Part shown: piece after piece, positions 9,101-17,697 of the stretch
Position numbering within the stretch: the stretch's first letter is position 1
Layout of the letters: each line of letters opens with the position of its first letter
Assembly (NCBI GenBank): GCA_029580855.1
Contig: JAKPQH010000139.1
Span: 1 to 46,570, forward strand
Source: a bacterium
GTDB lineage: Bacteria > Methylomirabilota > Methylomirabilia > Methylomirabilales > 2-02-FULL-66-22
DNA: 46,570 nucleotides
Direction: 5' to 3'
Translations under genes and position numbers: made by a program
Notes under the pieces: generated by a model
What the model was told of the DNA's origin: nothing
What the model saw: the letters and a program-made list of their open reading frames with translations, nothing else
The model's database searches: none

Positions 9101-9325
9101 ATCGATGACCTTCTGGGCGAACCGTTCCAGGTTGTTGAGAGCCAGATCCGGGTCCGGCAGACGGCCCAGCGCGGACAGGAGCGTCGGCAGGATCGACTCG
9201 AGCGCCGACCGGCTCGCCGCGTCGGGAGCCAGCAGGCCGATGTTGCCGGCCGCTCGATCCGGCCGCCGGCAGCCGGCCGCGGCCAGTTTCGGCGTGAGCG
9301 AATTCGGAAAGCTGTCCTTGGCCAT
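6179..9325 (-). CDS. glnE: Bifunctional glutamine synthetase adenylyltransferase/adenylyl-removing enzyme
   Basis: GlnE adds AMP to, and removes it from, one tyrosine of glutamine synthetase, switching activity with nitrogen status sensed through PII. The protein is about 1048 aa, slightly longer than the E. coli enzyme. It has two nucleotidyltransferase halves, each with the GxGKLGGxE...SDxDxxF signature: one near residues 225-245 (deadenylylating half) and one near 750-775 (adenylylating half), each followed by a PII-uridylyltransferase/GlnE helical domain. The frame is open to 9499, but homologous sequence only begins about the ATG at 9325; GTG codons at 9328 and near 9364 are alternatives, and the ribosome site is weak for all. 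It is the third gene of glnB-glnA-glnE. The target tyrosine in the adjacent GlnA is present. Confidence 0.95.
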   Translation of the reverse strand: MAKDSFPNSLTPKLAAAGCRRPDRAAGNIGLLAPDAASRSALESILPTLLSALGRLPDPDLALNNLERFAQKVIDRRFLLGLFRDSPRVLHLALTIFGSSQFLSDIVVRQPQLFEWLLEPGVLQRPKAKEELAEEARRVVAAAPSPERKWTALRRYKSQEILRIGLQDLVGRQNLVGVTEELSNLAEVILGTAYDMCRGDLVRRYGVPRLVREAERGRECGFVILGLGKLGGRELNFSSDIDLIFVYDEDGETTGEDGGAGRVSNQEFFRKLGEMLVRGMSEASPDGHLYRVDPRLRPEGRSGAIAASLRSCEVYYESWGQTWERQALIKARAVAGSPALGDAFLRLVAPFVYRQALDPSALDEIRAMKDRISLSVAQDRRALRNVKLGYGGIREIEFLVQGIQLLHGGKNPWVREPNTLRALHRLASRRILADPDYEALVRAYTFLRRLEHRLQIIHDRQTHTLPDDAQEIQSLGRRMGYHPPEHPDPGAVLLADYERHTKAVRELYDSFLRAVRPETEHAGERPSDELMLFFTSDLPAEQIRPRLAPVGFEDVERALRNLQLMREGQAFARYTPEVRRCLGELAPSLLQTLRGVPDPDLALTTFERFVTGVAARTTFMRLLADTPGLVDRLVRLFGTSEFLSATLLRQPELLDTFLAPEPAARHGRESVARELHRAVEGANPGSARLDALRRVKKAEELRIGLADISGQADSADVHRALTALAEACLEMALDLAEEDLAARFGRPEPAGFAIIGMGKLGGGELGYGSDLDVLFVYREDGQTTGPARISHPEYFSKLVDRVTTILTSITQEGAAYRVDARLRPGGQKGEAALSLGGLETYLARQADLWERQAYIKARPVAGDPDVAAAFVALARRFVYDAPEPPDLAARILAMRRRIETERVGAGRKATHVKLGSGGVLEIEFLVQYFQLRHGRTLPALRTPGTLPALATLRAAGLLPTSDVDTLEAAYRFLRRVETRLRIAADLSLNTLPSAPERLEKLAKRMGYASESGASARERFLADYAARTGEVREIFRRVFHVPAGTEPGW

Positions 9326-9544
9326 CACCTTCCCGGGCGCATCGCTGGAGAGTTGTATCCATACCACAGAAGCGCAGCCCCCGGCAAGCGCGGGGCCGTC
9401 GCTCCAGACGCGGGCGGTGTGCGCTTGTCCCCGCTGCCATCGCCGACCGGACGCTTGCAGGGGGGCGCGGCCAAAGACGCCGTCGCCCCGCGGGGACACC
9501 CCGGCGGGGAGACGGTAGGGGCGGAGGGACTCGAACGGCGGGCC

Positions 9545-10957
9545 TCAAATATCGAAATAGAGCATAAACTCGTACGGATGGGGGCGCATGCGCACCGGGT
9601 CCACTTCGCGCTTCCGCTTGTACTCGATCCAGGTGTCGACGGCGTCTTGCGTAAAGACGTCGCCCCGCAGCAGGAACTCGTGGTCGTTCTCCAGGGCGGT
9701 CAGCGCCGCGTCCAGCGAGCCGGGGACCGACGGAACGCCCTTCAGCTCCTCCGGTCCCAGTTCGTAGATGTCCTTGTCCAGGGGTTGGCCCGGATCGATC
9801 TTGTTCTGAATGCCGTCGAGCCCCGCCATGAGCATCGCCGAGAACGCCAGGTAGCCGTTCGAGCTGCAGTCCGGGAACCGGACTTCGATGCGCTTGGTTT
9901 TCGGGTTTGGCGAATACATCGGGATCCGGATGGCGGCGCTGCGGTTCCGGCTGGAGTAGGCGAGGTTCACCGGCGCCTCGTATCCCGGCACCAGCCGCTT
10001 GTACGAGTTGGTGGTGGGGGCGACGATGGCGCACAGGGCCGGGGCGTGGTGGAGGATCCCGCCGATGTACCACAGGGCTATATCCGACAATCCGGCGTAG
10101 CCGTTGCCGGCGAAGAGGGGTTGCGCCCCCTTCCACAGGCTCTGGTGGCAGTGCATCCCCGTCCCGTTGTCCCCGTAGAGGGGCTTCGGCATCAAGGTCA
10201 CGGTCTTCCCGTGCCGGCGCGCCACGTTTTTCACGATATACTTGTACCACATGAGACTGTCGGCGATCTTCGTCAGGGTGTTGAACTTCATATCGATCTC
10301 GGCCTGGCCGCCGGTGGCCACCTCGTGATGCTGGGCTTCCACCGCGATCCCCACCTGCTCCATGACGAGGACCATCTCGGAGCGGATGTCGTTCATGCTG
10401 TCCGTGGGCGGTACCGGGAAATAGCCTTCCTTGTAGCGGGCCTTGTAACCGAGATTCGGACCCTCCATCCGGCCCGTGTTCCACTGCCCTTCCACGGAAT
10501 CGATGAAGAAGTACCCCGCGTTTTGCGTGTAGTCGTACCGGATGTCGTCAAAAATGAAGAACTCGGCCTCGGGACCAAAATACGACGTGTCCGCGATGCC
10601 GGTGGACTTCAGGTACGCCTCGGCTTTCTGGGCGATGTTCCGCGGGTCCCGGCTGTACTTTTCCTTGGTGATGGGATCGACGATATTACAGATGAAGCTG
10701 ATGGTCGGCGCGACCGTGAACGGGTCCATCACCGCGGTGTTGGCGTCCGGGATGATCAGCATGTCGCTGGTGTGAATCGCCTGCCAGCCGCGGATGGAGC
10801 TTCCGTCGAAGCCGAAGCCTTCCTCGAAGGAGCTCTCCTCCAGCCGCGCGATCGGCACCGTGAAATGCTGCCATATTCCCGGGTAGTCCATGAACTTGAA
10901 GTCGGCGAACTTCGCTCCACTCTCCCGGCTGAACTTCATCACGTCTTTCGGGGTCAT
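9545..10957 (-). CDS. glnA: Glutamine synthetase, type I
   Basis: GlnA makes glutamine from glutamate, ammonia and ATP, as a cytoplasmic dodecamer. At 470 aa it has the usual type I-beta length. The beta-grasp domain includes the FGFDGSSI segment near residue 50. The catalytic domain has the [11 protein letters not shown] metal-ligand strand, the [13 protein letters not shown]-site segment and the NRSAAIRIP loop. The adenylylation tyrosine is present as Tyr398 in [10 protein letters not shown], so control by the neighbouring GlnE is expected. The ATG at 10957 is chosen over upstream codons because GGGAGGAG lies 7 nt before it and the product then has the family N-terminus. It lies 88 bp after glnB and about 220 bp before glnE on the same strand. 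Confidence 0.97.
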   Translation of the reverse strand: MTPKDVMKFSRESGAKFADFKFMDYPGIWQHFTVPIARLEESSFEEGFGFDGSSIRGWQAIHTSDMLIIPDANTAVMDPFTVAPTISFICNIVDPITKEKYSRDPRNIAQKAEAYLKSTGIADTSYFGPEAEFFIFDDIRYDYTQNAGYFFIDSVEGQWNTGRMEGPNLGYKARYKEGYFPVPPTDSMNDIRSEMVLVMEQVGIAVEAQHHEVATGGQAEIDMKFNTLTKIADSLMWYKYIVKNVARRHGKTVTLMPKPLYGDNGTGMHCHQSLWKGAQPLFAGNGYAGLSDIALWYIGGILHHAPALCAIVAPTTNSYKRLVPGYEAPVNLAYSSRNRSAAIRIPMYSPNPKTKRIEVRFPDCSSNGYLAFSAMLMAGLDGIQNKIDPGQPLDKDIYELGPEELKGVPSVPGSLDAALTALENDHEFLLRGDVFTQDAVDTWIEYKRKREVDPVRMRPHPYEFMLYFDI

Positions 10958-11045
10958 GCCCGCGCTCCTCCCCACCGAGGCAACCGGCAATCTGTGATGG
11001 CCCCCCACACGGGCCCCGCACCCGGGCCACGGCGGAAGGCCGGGG

Positions 11046-11414
<369 letters not shown>

Positions 11415-11428
11415 TTACGGGAGTGTGG

Positions 11429-11444
11429 GCAAGCCTCGTGCCAA
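11429..11444 (-). promoter_or_regulatory. Sigma-54 (RpoN) promoter of glnBA
   Basis: The minus strand reads TTGGCACGAGGCTTGC, an exact match to the -24/-12 consensus (TGGCAC, 5 bp, TTGC). The start site would be near 11417, leaving a leader of about 33 nt before glnB. This implies activation by an NtrC-type enhancer-binding protein. I see no complete NtrC palindrome in 11445-11605, though a short inverted repeat GGGGCTTAGCCCC (11448-11460) abuts the -24 box. That upstream spacer has no other recognisable content apart from small GC-rich palindromes. Confidence 0.88.
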
Positions 11445-11605
11445 AATGGGGCTTAGCCCCGCATGCCATCCGCGATCCGGCAAACGCCGCTTGCGGCAGG
11501 TATTTTTCCGCTCTGCACGCCCGGCGAGACGCGATCGCGGATCCGACCCGGCGCCTTGCGGGTAGGCATGCCGGATGCGGGCTGCCGGAATTTTCACCAA
11601 TACGC

Positions 11606-11956
11606 CTACTTCAACAGCTCCGCGATCTTGCTCTTCAATTCTTGGAGATCGGCGGACTTGGTCACGTAGGCATCGCTGGCCCAGGTCCCGAACTCGCTCC
11701 GAAGGTCCCCATAGGCCGTGCTGATGACGATGGGGAGCTCCCGGTGCATGGCACGCACCCGGCTCAGCAGCTCGATTCCATCCATGCCGGGCATCCGGAG
11801 ATCGATGGTCATCAAGTCCGGCTGGGCCTGCTCGAGCTTGCGCAGGGCCTCCGCTCCGTCCTGCGCCACATCCACATCGTAGCCGGCTTCGGTGAGCTCC
11901 TCTCTGTATAAGAGCCGGATGGCCTCCTCGTCATCCACCACCAGTATCTTCTTCAT
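11606..11956 (-). CDS. Single-domain response regulator (CheY-like)
   Basis: A 116-aa receiver domain with no output domain. The acidic pocket is Asp8-Asp9, the phospho-acceptor is Asp52 (MTIDLRMPG), the switch Thr/Ser is near residue 80 (ISTAYG) and the conserved lysine is Lys100. The residue after Lys100 is Ser, where most receivers have Pro. Without an output domain it must act by protein-protein contact or in a phosphorelay. It follows the histidine kinase gene by 84 bp on the same strand and is the likely partner. Confidence 0.93.
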   Translation of the reverse strand: MKKILVVDDEEAIRLLYREELTEAGYDVDVAQDGAEALRKLEQAQPDLMTIDLRMPGMDGIELLSRVRAMHRELPIVISTAYGDLRSEFGTWASDAYVTKSADLQELKSKIAELLK

Positions 11957-12040
11957 GCGTTTGCCCTCCGATGCCCTTGGGTTGCCCGGCCGCCCGCTCG
12001 GATCTGGACCCGCTCCGCACCCCCGGACGCGGTGCGGCCC

Positions 12041-15013
12041 TCACGAACTGTTCACCGGGAGCCAGAGGCAGAACGTCACCCCCTTCCCGGGATCGTTCCG
12101 TACCTCGACACGCCCCTGGTGCGCCCGAGCGATGCGGCGGACCAGGGTGAGGCCCAGACCGGTGCCGACCTCCTTCGTCGTGAAGAACGGCTTGAACACC
12201 TCGTCCACGATCTCGCAGGGGATGCCGCCTCCGGTATCGCCGATGCTGAGGGTCGCCCACTGCGCGGCCGCGGGCCGGGCGGCGCCGCGATCATCGGCGG
12301 CGGCTGGTCCCGCCGCCGCCCCGGCGGACCGGCCGACTTCCTGCTCCACCATCGACGTCGCCAGCGTCAGCGTGCCCCCCTGGGGCATCGCCTCCAGGGC
12401 GTTGGCCACGAGATTCATGATGGCCTGCTTCATCTGCAGACCGTCCAGGCGGAGCACAGGAAATCGTTCGGCCAGCTCCGTCCGGACCACGACCCCCTGC
12501 AACGTGATTCGATCCGCAAAGAGGACCAGGCAGTCTTGCAACAGGGTGTGCAGGTCGGTATCGGCCAAGGTGAGACGGCTCTCTCGCGACAGACCGCGCA
12601 CGTCGTGCACGATTCGCTCCAGCCGATCCACCTCCCCCGCGATGATCTGCGCGTACCGCCCCTCCGGCTCGCTCGCTTGCAGGCGCTGAGCCAGCCGGCG
12701 CGCGAATCCGCCGATCGCCACCAGCGGGTTCCGGATCTCGTGGACCACGTGGGCGGCCATTTCGCCCAGCGCCGCCAGCCGCTCCTGCTGCAGAAGCCGG
12801 TGGTGGCTGCGCTGGATTTCCCGGTTGGCGTCTTCCAGGCTCGTGTACACCCGCGCGTTTTCCACGGTCAGACCCGCCTGGGTGGCAAAGGCCGCCAGAA
12901 ACTCGAGGTCCTCGTCCGTGATCGGCTTGCCGTTGAACTTGTTATCCACCACCAGGACGCCCACCACCTTCCCCTTGGCGATCAACGGGGCGCAGGCGAA
13001 CTCGTCCACCTCCAGCCGCCCTTCCCACTCCGGGTGCACGTGGGGGTCGTGCCGGGCGTCCGTGATCCGGTACGGGTGCCCCTCCAGCGCGACCCGTGCC
13101 AGGACACTCTGAGTCCCGCGGAGCGGGATCCGAAAGCTGCGCGCCAGACGGTCGAAGGGCGAGTCCGCGCGCTCTCCGCGCGATGGCGCTCGCGCCCCGA
13201 TCACCTCGGCCAGCGGGCGAGGCGCCGAGGTGAGCGCCCCCCACACGGCGGCGGCCTCCTCCCCCGAGCTCGGCCCCACCCCCATGCGGCCCCGCAAGAT
13301 CCCCCGGGACTCGTCGACCAGGAGGAGCATGGCCCGGTTGAACCCCAGACCCGCTCCGTACGTCACGCCCGTCAGGATCGCGTGGAGGAGCGCGTCCATC
13401 TGCATGGTGCTCTGCATGACCGACCCGATCTCGCTCAGAATGGAGAGCTTGCGAAGCCGCAGCAGCTCCTCGACCGCCAGCCGCTCCTTCTCCCGGAACA
13501 GGCGGGCATTCTCCACGGCGATGGTCACGTGCTGGGCGAACGCGGTCAAGAACTCGATCTCATCGGTTTTGAAGCCGCCGCCGCGGCGGCGGGCGACCGA
13601 GAGCACCCCTACGGCGCGCTCGCCCAACCGCAGCGGTACCACCGCCGCGCTCCGCACACCCAGCCGCTGCGCCCGCTCCCGATCCGCGTACCGGGGGTCC
13701 TCGCCCGGATCGCTCAGGGTGACGACCTCCAGCGAACGGAACACGGCACCCATGACCCCTTCGCCGGCCGGGAACATGTCCAGCGGCGGCTCCAGGAGGT
13801 CCGCGTCGCCCGCGCTGGCGTACACGCGGAGGCAGCCGGTGGCTTCCTCCCACACCCAGAGTTGGGCCAGCGCCAGGTTGACCAGGTTCACCGCCGCCTG
13901 CACGGCGTAATCGAACACCCGCTGCATGTCCAGCGACGCCGTCATCTTCCGGCTCAACTCGTTGAGGGCCTGGAAGCGCGCGCCCCGCTCTTTTGCCTCA
14001 TCGTACAGCCGGGCGTTCTCGATGGCGATGGCCGCCTGCGTGGCGAGCATTTCGAGCATCCGCAGGTCTCCCGGCGAGAACCGCTTCCCGGGTTGCGTGG
14101 TGTGGGAAGCCAGGACCCCCAGCAGGCGCTCGCCGAACATGACCGGCGTCGTGATCGTGGCCACGATGTCCGGGAATTCCGGCAGGGCGTAGGGGGACGC
14201 CTGGTAGTCGTCCAGCATGAGCGGCTGGCGCGTGCGCGCCACCGTGGCGTTCACCCCGCGGCTCCCGGCAAAGGACTGCCCTTTGACCCGCTCCGCCTCC
14301 GAGCCCACTGCGGACCCGTAGCGGAGACACTGGGTCTCCTCGTCCCAGAGGAGAATCTGGCTGTGCTGGCTCCCCAGCAATCGCATGGCCCCCGCCGCGA
14401 TGGCCTCCAGAACCTCCGGAAGCTCCAGCCGCCGCGCAATCGCCTCCCCGACCTCGCGCAGGGCGACCAGCTCGTCCGCGCGCTGCGCCGCGGCGCGGAA
14501 CAACCGGGCGTTCTCGATGGCGATCCCGGCTTCGGTCCCGAGCGTCACCAGGAGCCTGACGTCGCGCTCTTCGAAGACGGGCTGTTCCCCGGGACCGGCG
14601 GGTATTCTGTCGAAAACGCAGATGGTGCCGATGAGAGCCTGGTTTTGCAGGAGGGGCACCGAAACCGCCGAGAGGCGCCGGCTCGGCGCATGGGGGGCGA
14701 GTCGGGGGTCGTCGCGAAGATCGGCGATCAGGAAGGGAACGATCTCGCCTCGGGTCATCCCCGCCAGCGCCTCTTCCGCCGCGTCGGGCGTATCGGGCTG
14801 CCCCAGATCGAAGCGGTAGACCTGATCGTGGGCGCCCGTCTCCTCGTCGGCGAGGCGCAGAACCGCGGTGCGTGCATGCAGGGCGCCGGCCGACAGCCGC
14901 GGGACCAATCCCAGGACCTGGGACAGCTCCATCGGCGAGCCCAGGTGGCGCTCCGTGAAGTATTGCCGCGACAGGTGTGTGAACCGATCCGGGGTCTGTT
15001 CCATCGCACTCAT
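12041..15013 (-). CDS. Multi-GAF sensor histidine kinase
   Basis: A 990-aa cytoplasmic sensor kinase without transmembrane segments. Four GAF-type domains are seen at about residues 25-175, 185-345, 350-510 and 520-735; each ends in a variant of the helix IAIENARLF. A short coiled coil leads to the dimerisation domain with phospho-acceptor His758 (VHEIRNPLVAIGG). The catalytic domain shows the N box (about 864-877), G1 (DTGGGIP, about 926-932), F box and G2 (GTGLGLTL). An Ala/Arg-rich insertion of about 25 residues separates N and G1. The start is uncertain: ATG at 15013 or 15004, neither with a ribosome site. It lies between galT and the response regulator, all on one strand. The GAF ligands cannot be inferred. 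Confidence 0.92.
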   Translation of the reverse strand: MSAMEQTPDRFTHLSRQYFTERHLGSPMELSQVLGLVPRLSAGALHARTAVLRLADEETGAHDQVYRFDLGQPDTPDAAEEALAGMTRGEIVPFLIADLRDDPRLAPHAPSRRLSAVSVPLLQNQALIGTICVFDRIPAGPGEQPVFEERDVRLLVTLGTEAGIAIENARLFRAAAQRADELVALREVGEAIARRLELPEVLEAIAAGAMRLLGSQHSQILLWDEETQCLRYGSAVGSEAERVKGQSFAGSRGVNATVARTRQPLMLDDYQASPYALPEFPDIVATITTPVMFGERLLGVLASHTTQPGKRFSPGDLRMLEMLATQAAIAIENARLYDEAKERGARFQALNELSRKMTASLDMQRVFDYAVQAAVNLVNLALAQLWVWEEATGCLRVYASAGDADLLEPPLDMFPAGEGVMGAVFRSLEVVTLSDPGEDPRYADRERAQRLGVRSAAVVPLRLGERAVGVLSVARRRGGGFKTDEIEFLTAFAQHVTIAVENARLFREKERLAVEELLRLRKLSILSEIGSVMQSTMQMDALLHAILTGVTYGAGLGFNRAMLLLVDESRGILRGRMGVGPSSGEEAAAVWGALTSAPRPLAEVIGARAPSRGERADSPFDRLARSFRIPLRGTQSVLARVALEGHPYRITDARHDPHVHPEWEGRLEVDEFACAPLIAKGKVVGVLVVDNKFNGKPITDEDLEFLAAFATQAGLTVENARVYTSLEDANREIQRSHHRLLQQERLAALGEMAAHVVHEIRNPLVAIGGFARRLAQRLQASEPEGRYAQIIAGEVDRLERIVHDVRGLSRESRLTLADTDLHTLLQDCLVLFADRITLQGVVVRTELAERFPVLRLDGLQMKQAIMNLVANALEAMPQGGTLTLATSMVEQEVGRSAGAAAGPAAADDRGAARPAAAQWATLSIGDTGGGIPCEIVDEVFKPFFTTKEVGTGLGLTLVRRIARAHQGRVEVRNDPGKGVTFCLWLPVNSS

Positions 15014-15082
15014 CGACGGTCGAAATAGCGGCCCGTCCCCTCCCCGTCGCCGCGTGCCGCGCCCGACCGCCGCGATGGACCG

Positions 15083-16081
15083 TCACACTTTCGCGTCGCG
15101 AAGGTACTTGGCCGCCTCTTCCGGTGGGGTGGGATTGATGTAGAACCCGCTCCCCCACTCGAAGCCGGCGACGTGGGTGAGTTTGGGCATCAGCTCGATG
15201 TGCCAGTGGAAATGCCGCGTGTCGCTCTCTCGGAGCGGCGAATTATGGATGATTAAATTATAGGGAGGATTCAGCAGGACCTTCTCCGTGCGCAGCGAGA
15301 CGTCGCGGAGCAACTTGGACAGCTGGACGTACTCGTGCTTCTGCGCGTCCTCGAAGAACGGGTCGTGCGCTTTGGGCAGAATCCACGTCTCGAAGGGAAA
15401 CCGCGACGCGTAGGGGGCCAAGGCCACGAAGCTGTCGTTCTCGCTGATGAGGCGGATCTCCTGGCTCATCTCCTGGCGTACGATGTCGCAGAAGACGCAG
15501 CGCTCCTTGTAGTTGTAGTACTCCTTGGCGCCGTCCCACTCCTCCCGCACCCGCTTGGGGATGATGGGCGTCGCGATGAGCTGGGAGTGGGGGTGCTCCA
15601 GCGACGCGCCCGCCGCCCGGCCCGCGTTCTTGAAGATCAGGATGTATTTGAACCGCGGATCCTTCCTGAGGTCCAGCACGCGGTCGTGAAACGCCCACAG
15701 CACGTCCTCGATGCGCTGCTCGCCCATGCTGGCAAAGGTATCGCCGTGCTCGGGCGTCTCGATGACCACCTCGTGCGCCCCGATCCCGTTCATCTTGTCG
15801 TACATGCCGTCGCCTTGCCGGTTCAGATCACCCTCGATCTGGAGCGCCGCGAACTTGTTGGGCACCACGCGGAGGTTCCAGCCCGGGGCGTTGGGTCCCG
15901 AGCCGTTGGGGCGATAGGCCAGCACCTCGGGCGGCGTCTTGTCCTCGTTGCCGGGGCAAAACGGGCAGAAGCCGACCCGCTCGCGTTCCCGCTCGGTTCC
16001 GAAATCCGACGGACGCCGGCCGCGTTCGGTGGAAATGATCACCCACCGCGAGCTTACCGGGTCTTTGCGAAGCTCAGGCAT
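15083..16081 (-). CDS. galT: Galactose-1-phosphate uridylyltransferase
   Basis: A 332-aa HIT-superfamily enzyme that exchanges UMP between UDP-glucose and galactose-1-phosphate in the Leloir pathway. It begins PELRKDPVSSRWVIIS, typical of the family, then the zinc site CPFCPG near residues 39-44. The catalytic motif is SLEHPHSQLIATP, with the second histidine of HPH as nucleophile, and the C-terminal half has the HFHWHIELMPK repeat. The ATG at 16081 has GGAAGAGG a few bases upstream. No other gal gene is nearby, so relatives such as ADP-sugar or UDP-sugar phosphorylase-like members of the family remain possible. Confidence 0.9.
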   Translation of the reverse strand: MPELRKDPVSSRWVIISTERGRRPSDFGTERERERVGFCPFCPGNEDKTPPEVLAYRPNGSGPNAPGWNLRVVPNKFAALQIEGDLNRQGDGMYDKMNGIGAHEVVIETPEHGDTFASMGEQRIEDVLWAFHDRVLDLRKDPRFKYILIFKNAGRAAGASLEHPHSQLIATPIIPKRVREEWDGAKEYYNYKERCVFCDIVRQEMSQEIRLISENDSFVALAPYASRFPFETWILPKAHDPFFEDAQKHEYVQLSKLLRDVSLRTEKVLLNPPYNLIIHNSPLRESDTRHFHWHIELMPKLTHVAGFEWGSGFYINPTPPEEAAKYLRDAKV

Positions 16082-16166
16082 AGCCTCTTCCTTCCATGGA
16101 TGGGACCGGGGACGCGGCGCGCGGCGCGCGGTCCCGTCACATTATTAGTGGAGCGCCTCGAGAAAG

Positions 16167-17159
16167 TCAAGGTCGCGCGGGCGCCTCCAAAAGGGCGTGC
16201 AGCATGCAGAGGAACGCCACCTGAAGCGCGAGGCCGGTCCCGTCCACCGTCGGGACGCGCTGGCGGGTGGCTCCGTCCACCACGCCGGCCCGCACCATCT
16301 CCCGAAGCATGCGAGCCTCGCTTTCCGCGCGATGCAGGAGACGCGGCCGCCCGAGGTGTCCGGCCAGAGCCGCCGTCACCGCGTGAGCGCCCCAGTTCGA
16401 CGTGAAGGCCACCACGGGATACCGCACCTCCACGGCACAGGCGATGCCGCCGCGGCAGGGGCACGCGCAACGGGCGCGCGATCCCAGGAGGCCGCCCATG
16501 CCGATTTCGTTCCCCCGGTCGCCGATCCCCACCGTCAGGATGTCTCGCCGCATCGCCAGACCGAACAACGCGTCGGTGCGGGCCTGATGGCGGGTGACGT
16601 CCTCCCCCCGCATCGTGTGGACGACCCCACGACCGTTCGGACCCAGTTTCTCGATGCTGATCAGCGCCGTCGGCGGCCGGACCGCGATCAAGCCATGACT
16701 CGCGGCCGCCGCCCGCCGCGGGTCGCTGGGGAAGGACCGGACGGTCAGACGGGGCTGCCACGCGTCCCCATCCCCCTCCGCGGCCGCCAAGGCCGCGGCC
16801 CCGGTTTCCAGCACGGGGACGACCTGCGGTTCGGTCAGGATCAGGACCCTCGCCTTCAGCCCCACGATGAGGGCGCGGGCCAGGGCAAGCGTCCCCGGCG
16901 GTCCGTCGGTCTCGCCTCGCGGGATGTGCGGTGTCACCAATCCGGTGGTCAGGATGACCCGTCGGCCGCGACCCGCGTGGGCCAGAAGCGCCCGCGCCGC
17001 GGCGTCCGCCAGCGGTGCGCCCACCCTCCCGCGGGCCGCACGGTACAACCGCTCGAACGATAGCCGGGGGCCCGGAGGCCGCGGTATCCCGCGCGAATCC
17101 CACGCGACCGGGGGTTGCAACTTGATCAGCGAGTCCAGTGTCTCGGCGAGTGCAGCCAT
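16167..17159 (-). CDS. DUF4392 protein, D-glutamate cyclase C-terminal-domain type
   Basis: A roughly 330-aa DUF4392 protein. The signature GIGDRGNEIGMGG lies near residues 211-223, preceded by a SIEKLGPNGRG...HTMRG segment and followed by a CPCRGGIACAV cysteine cluster and a VAFTSNWGAHAV segment. In mammals this domain forms the C-terminal half of mitochondrial D-glutamate cyclase (DGLUCY), which converts D-glutamate to 5-oxo-D-proline; the N-terminal half is DUF1445, found here as a separate gene at 28545-29321. A TTG at 17186 overlaps the stop of the lipoprotein gene, but ATG 17159 is chosen as the first ATG; neither has a clear ribosome site. The placement after pxpBC fits a role in 5-oxoproline metabolism. 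Confidence 0.85.
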   Translation of the reverse strand: MAALAETLDSLIKLQPPVAWDSRGIPRPPGPRLSFERLYRAARGRVGAPLADAAARALLAHAGRGRRVILTTGLVTPHIPRGETDGPPGTLALARALIVGLKARVLILTEPQVVPVLETGAAALAAAEGDGDAWQPRLTVRSFPSDPRRAAAASHGLIAVRPPTALISIEKLGPNGRGVVHTMRGEDVTRHQARTDALFGLAMRRDILTVGIGDRGNEIGMGGLLGSRARCACPCRGGIACAVEVRYPVVAFTSNWGAHAVTAALAGHLGRPRLLHRAESEARMLREMVRAGVVDGATRQRVPTVDGTGLALQVAFLCMLHALLEAPARP

Positions 17160-17182
17160 GGCGGTATGATCGAGGCGCGGAG

Positions 17183-17605
17183 TCAACGCACGGTGAGAGG
17201 CGCCCGCAGCCGGTTGCTGACGTTGCCCTTCCTGTTCACCACGTAGAGTTCAAGCCAGCGCAGCCCCTCGGTGGACAACCGCACGGGAACCTCCACGACG
17301 CCCGCCACCTGCCCCGAGTACCCCCGGAGGTCGATCGTGATGCGCTGGAGGGCGGTGAAGAACTGGAACTGGGCGATTCCCTGGTCGAGAAGATAGCCTT
17401 CCTCGAGGTCGGCGGATCCCACTTCGAAGTAAAAATGCATGCTCGTCGTCTCGCCGGACGTAATGCGGCTCGGCTCGAACCGGAAATTGGCGATACGGGG
17501 AACATCCGGGCCGGGTGGAGACGATGGCGGTCCCCACGCCGCGCAACCGCTCGAGAGCAACATCAGACCCCACAGGATACCCGCACATGTCCGCCGCGCG
17601 TTCAT
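17183..17605 (-). CDS. Putative lipoprotein of unknown function
   Basis: A 140-aa protein. The N-terminus (MNARRTCAGILWGLMLLSSG then Cys21) is a lipoprotein signal with the lipobox LSSGC, so the mature protein should be anchored to a membrane outside the cytoplasm. A Pro-rich tether (residues 24-34) leads to a beta-rich domain of about 100 residues without a family I recognise; an Ig-like or CARDB-like fold is conceivable. ATG 17605 is chosen over upstream in-frame codons because it directly precedes the signal peptide and has a G-rich ribosome site. It lies between pxpBC and DUF4392, 23 bp from the chosen start of the latter, with its own extended -10 promoter. Confidence 0.72.
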   Translation of the reverse strand: MNARRTCAGILWGLMLLSSGCAAWGPPSSPPGPDVPRIANFRFEPSRITSGETTSMHFYFEVGSADLEEGYLLDQGIAQFQFFTALQRITIDLRGYSGQVAGVVEVPVRLSTEGLRWLELYVVNRKGNVSNRLRAPLTVR

Positions 17606-17645
17606 CCCACCCCCCTTCATCCCCTCCGCGGTGCTTCTCGCGCCC

Positions 17646-17654
17646 AGTATAGCA
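17646..17654 (-). promoter_or_regulatory. Extended -10 promoter for the lipoprotein-DUF4392 pair
   Basis: The minus strand carries TGCTATACT, an extended -10 element (TGn plus TATACT), about 40 nt upstream of the lipoprotein ATG. No good -35 is seen at 17 bp, which is tolerated by extended -10 promoters. It would let these two genes be transcribed apart from pxpBC. Confidence 0.5.
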
Positions 17655-17697
17655 CACGCCGCCGCACCCGCGGAAACTCTGCCGGCCGCGCCGGGCT

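Noticed and set aside
11461..11600. REP-like or attachment-site elements in the GC-rich palindromes upstream of glnB
   Set aside because: Partial repeats such as GCATGCC occur twice, but arms are short and no second full copy or integrase gene is present.
12032..15028. A 998-codon plus-strand frame opposite the histidine kinase
   Set aside because: Mirror frame of a GC-rich gene; the translation is rich in Arg, Gly, His and Pro without domain structure.
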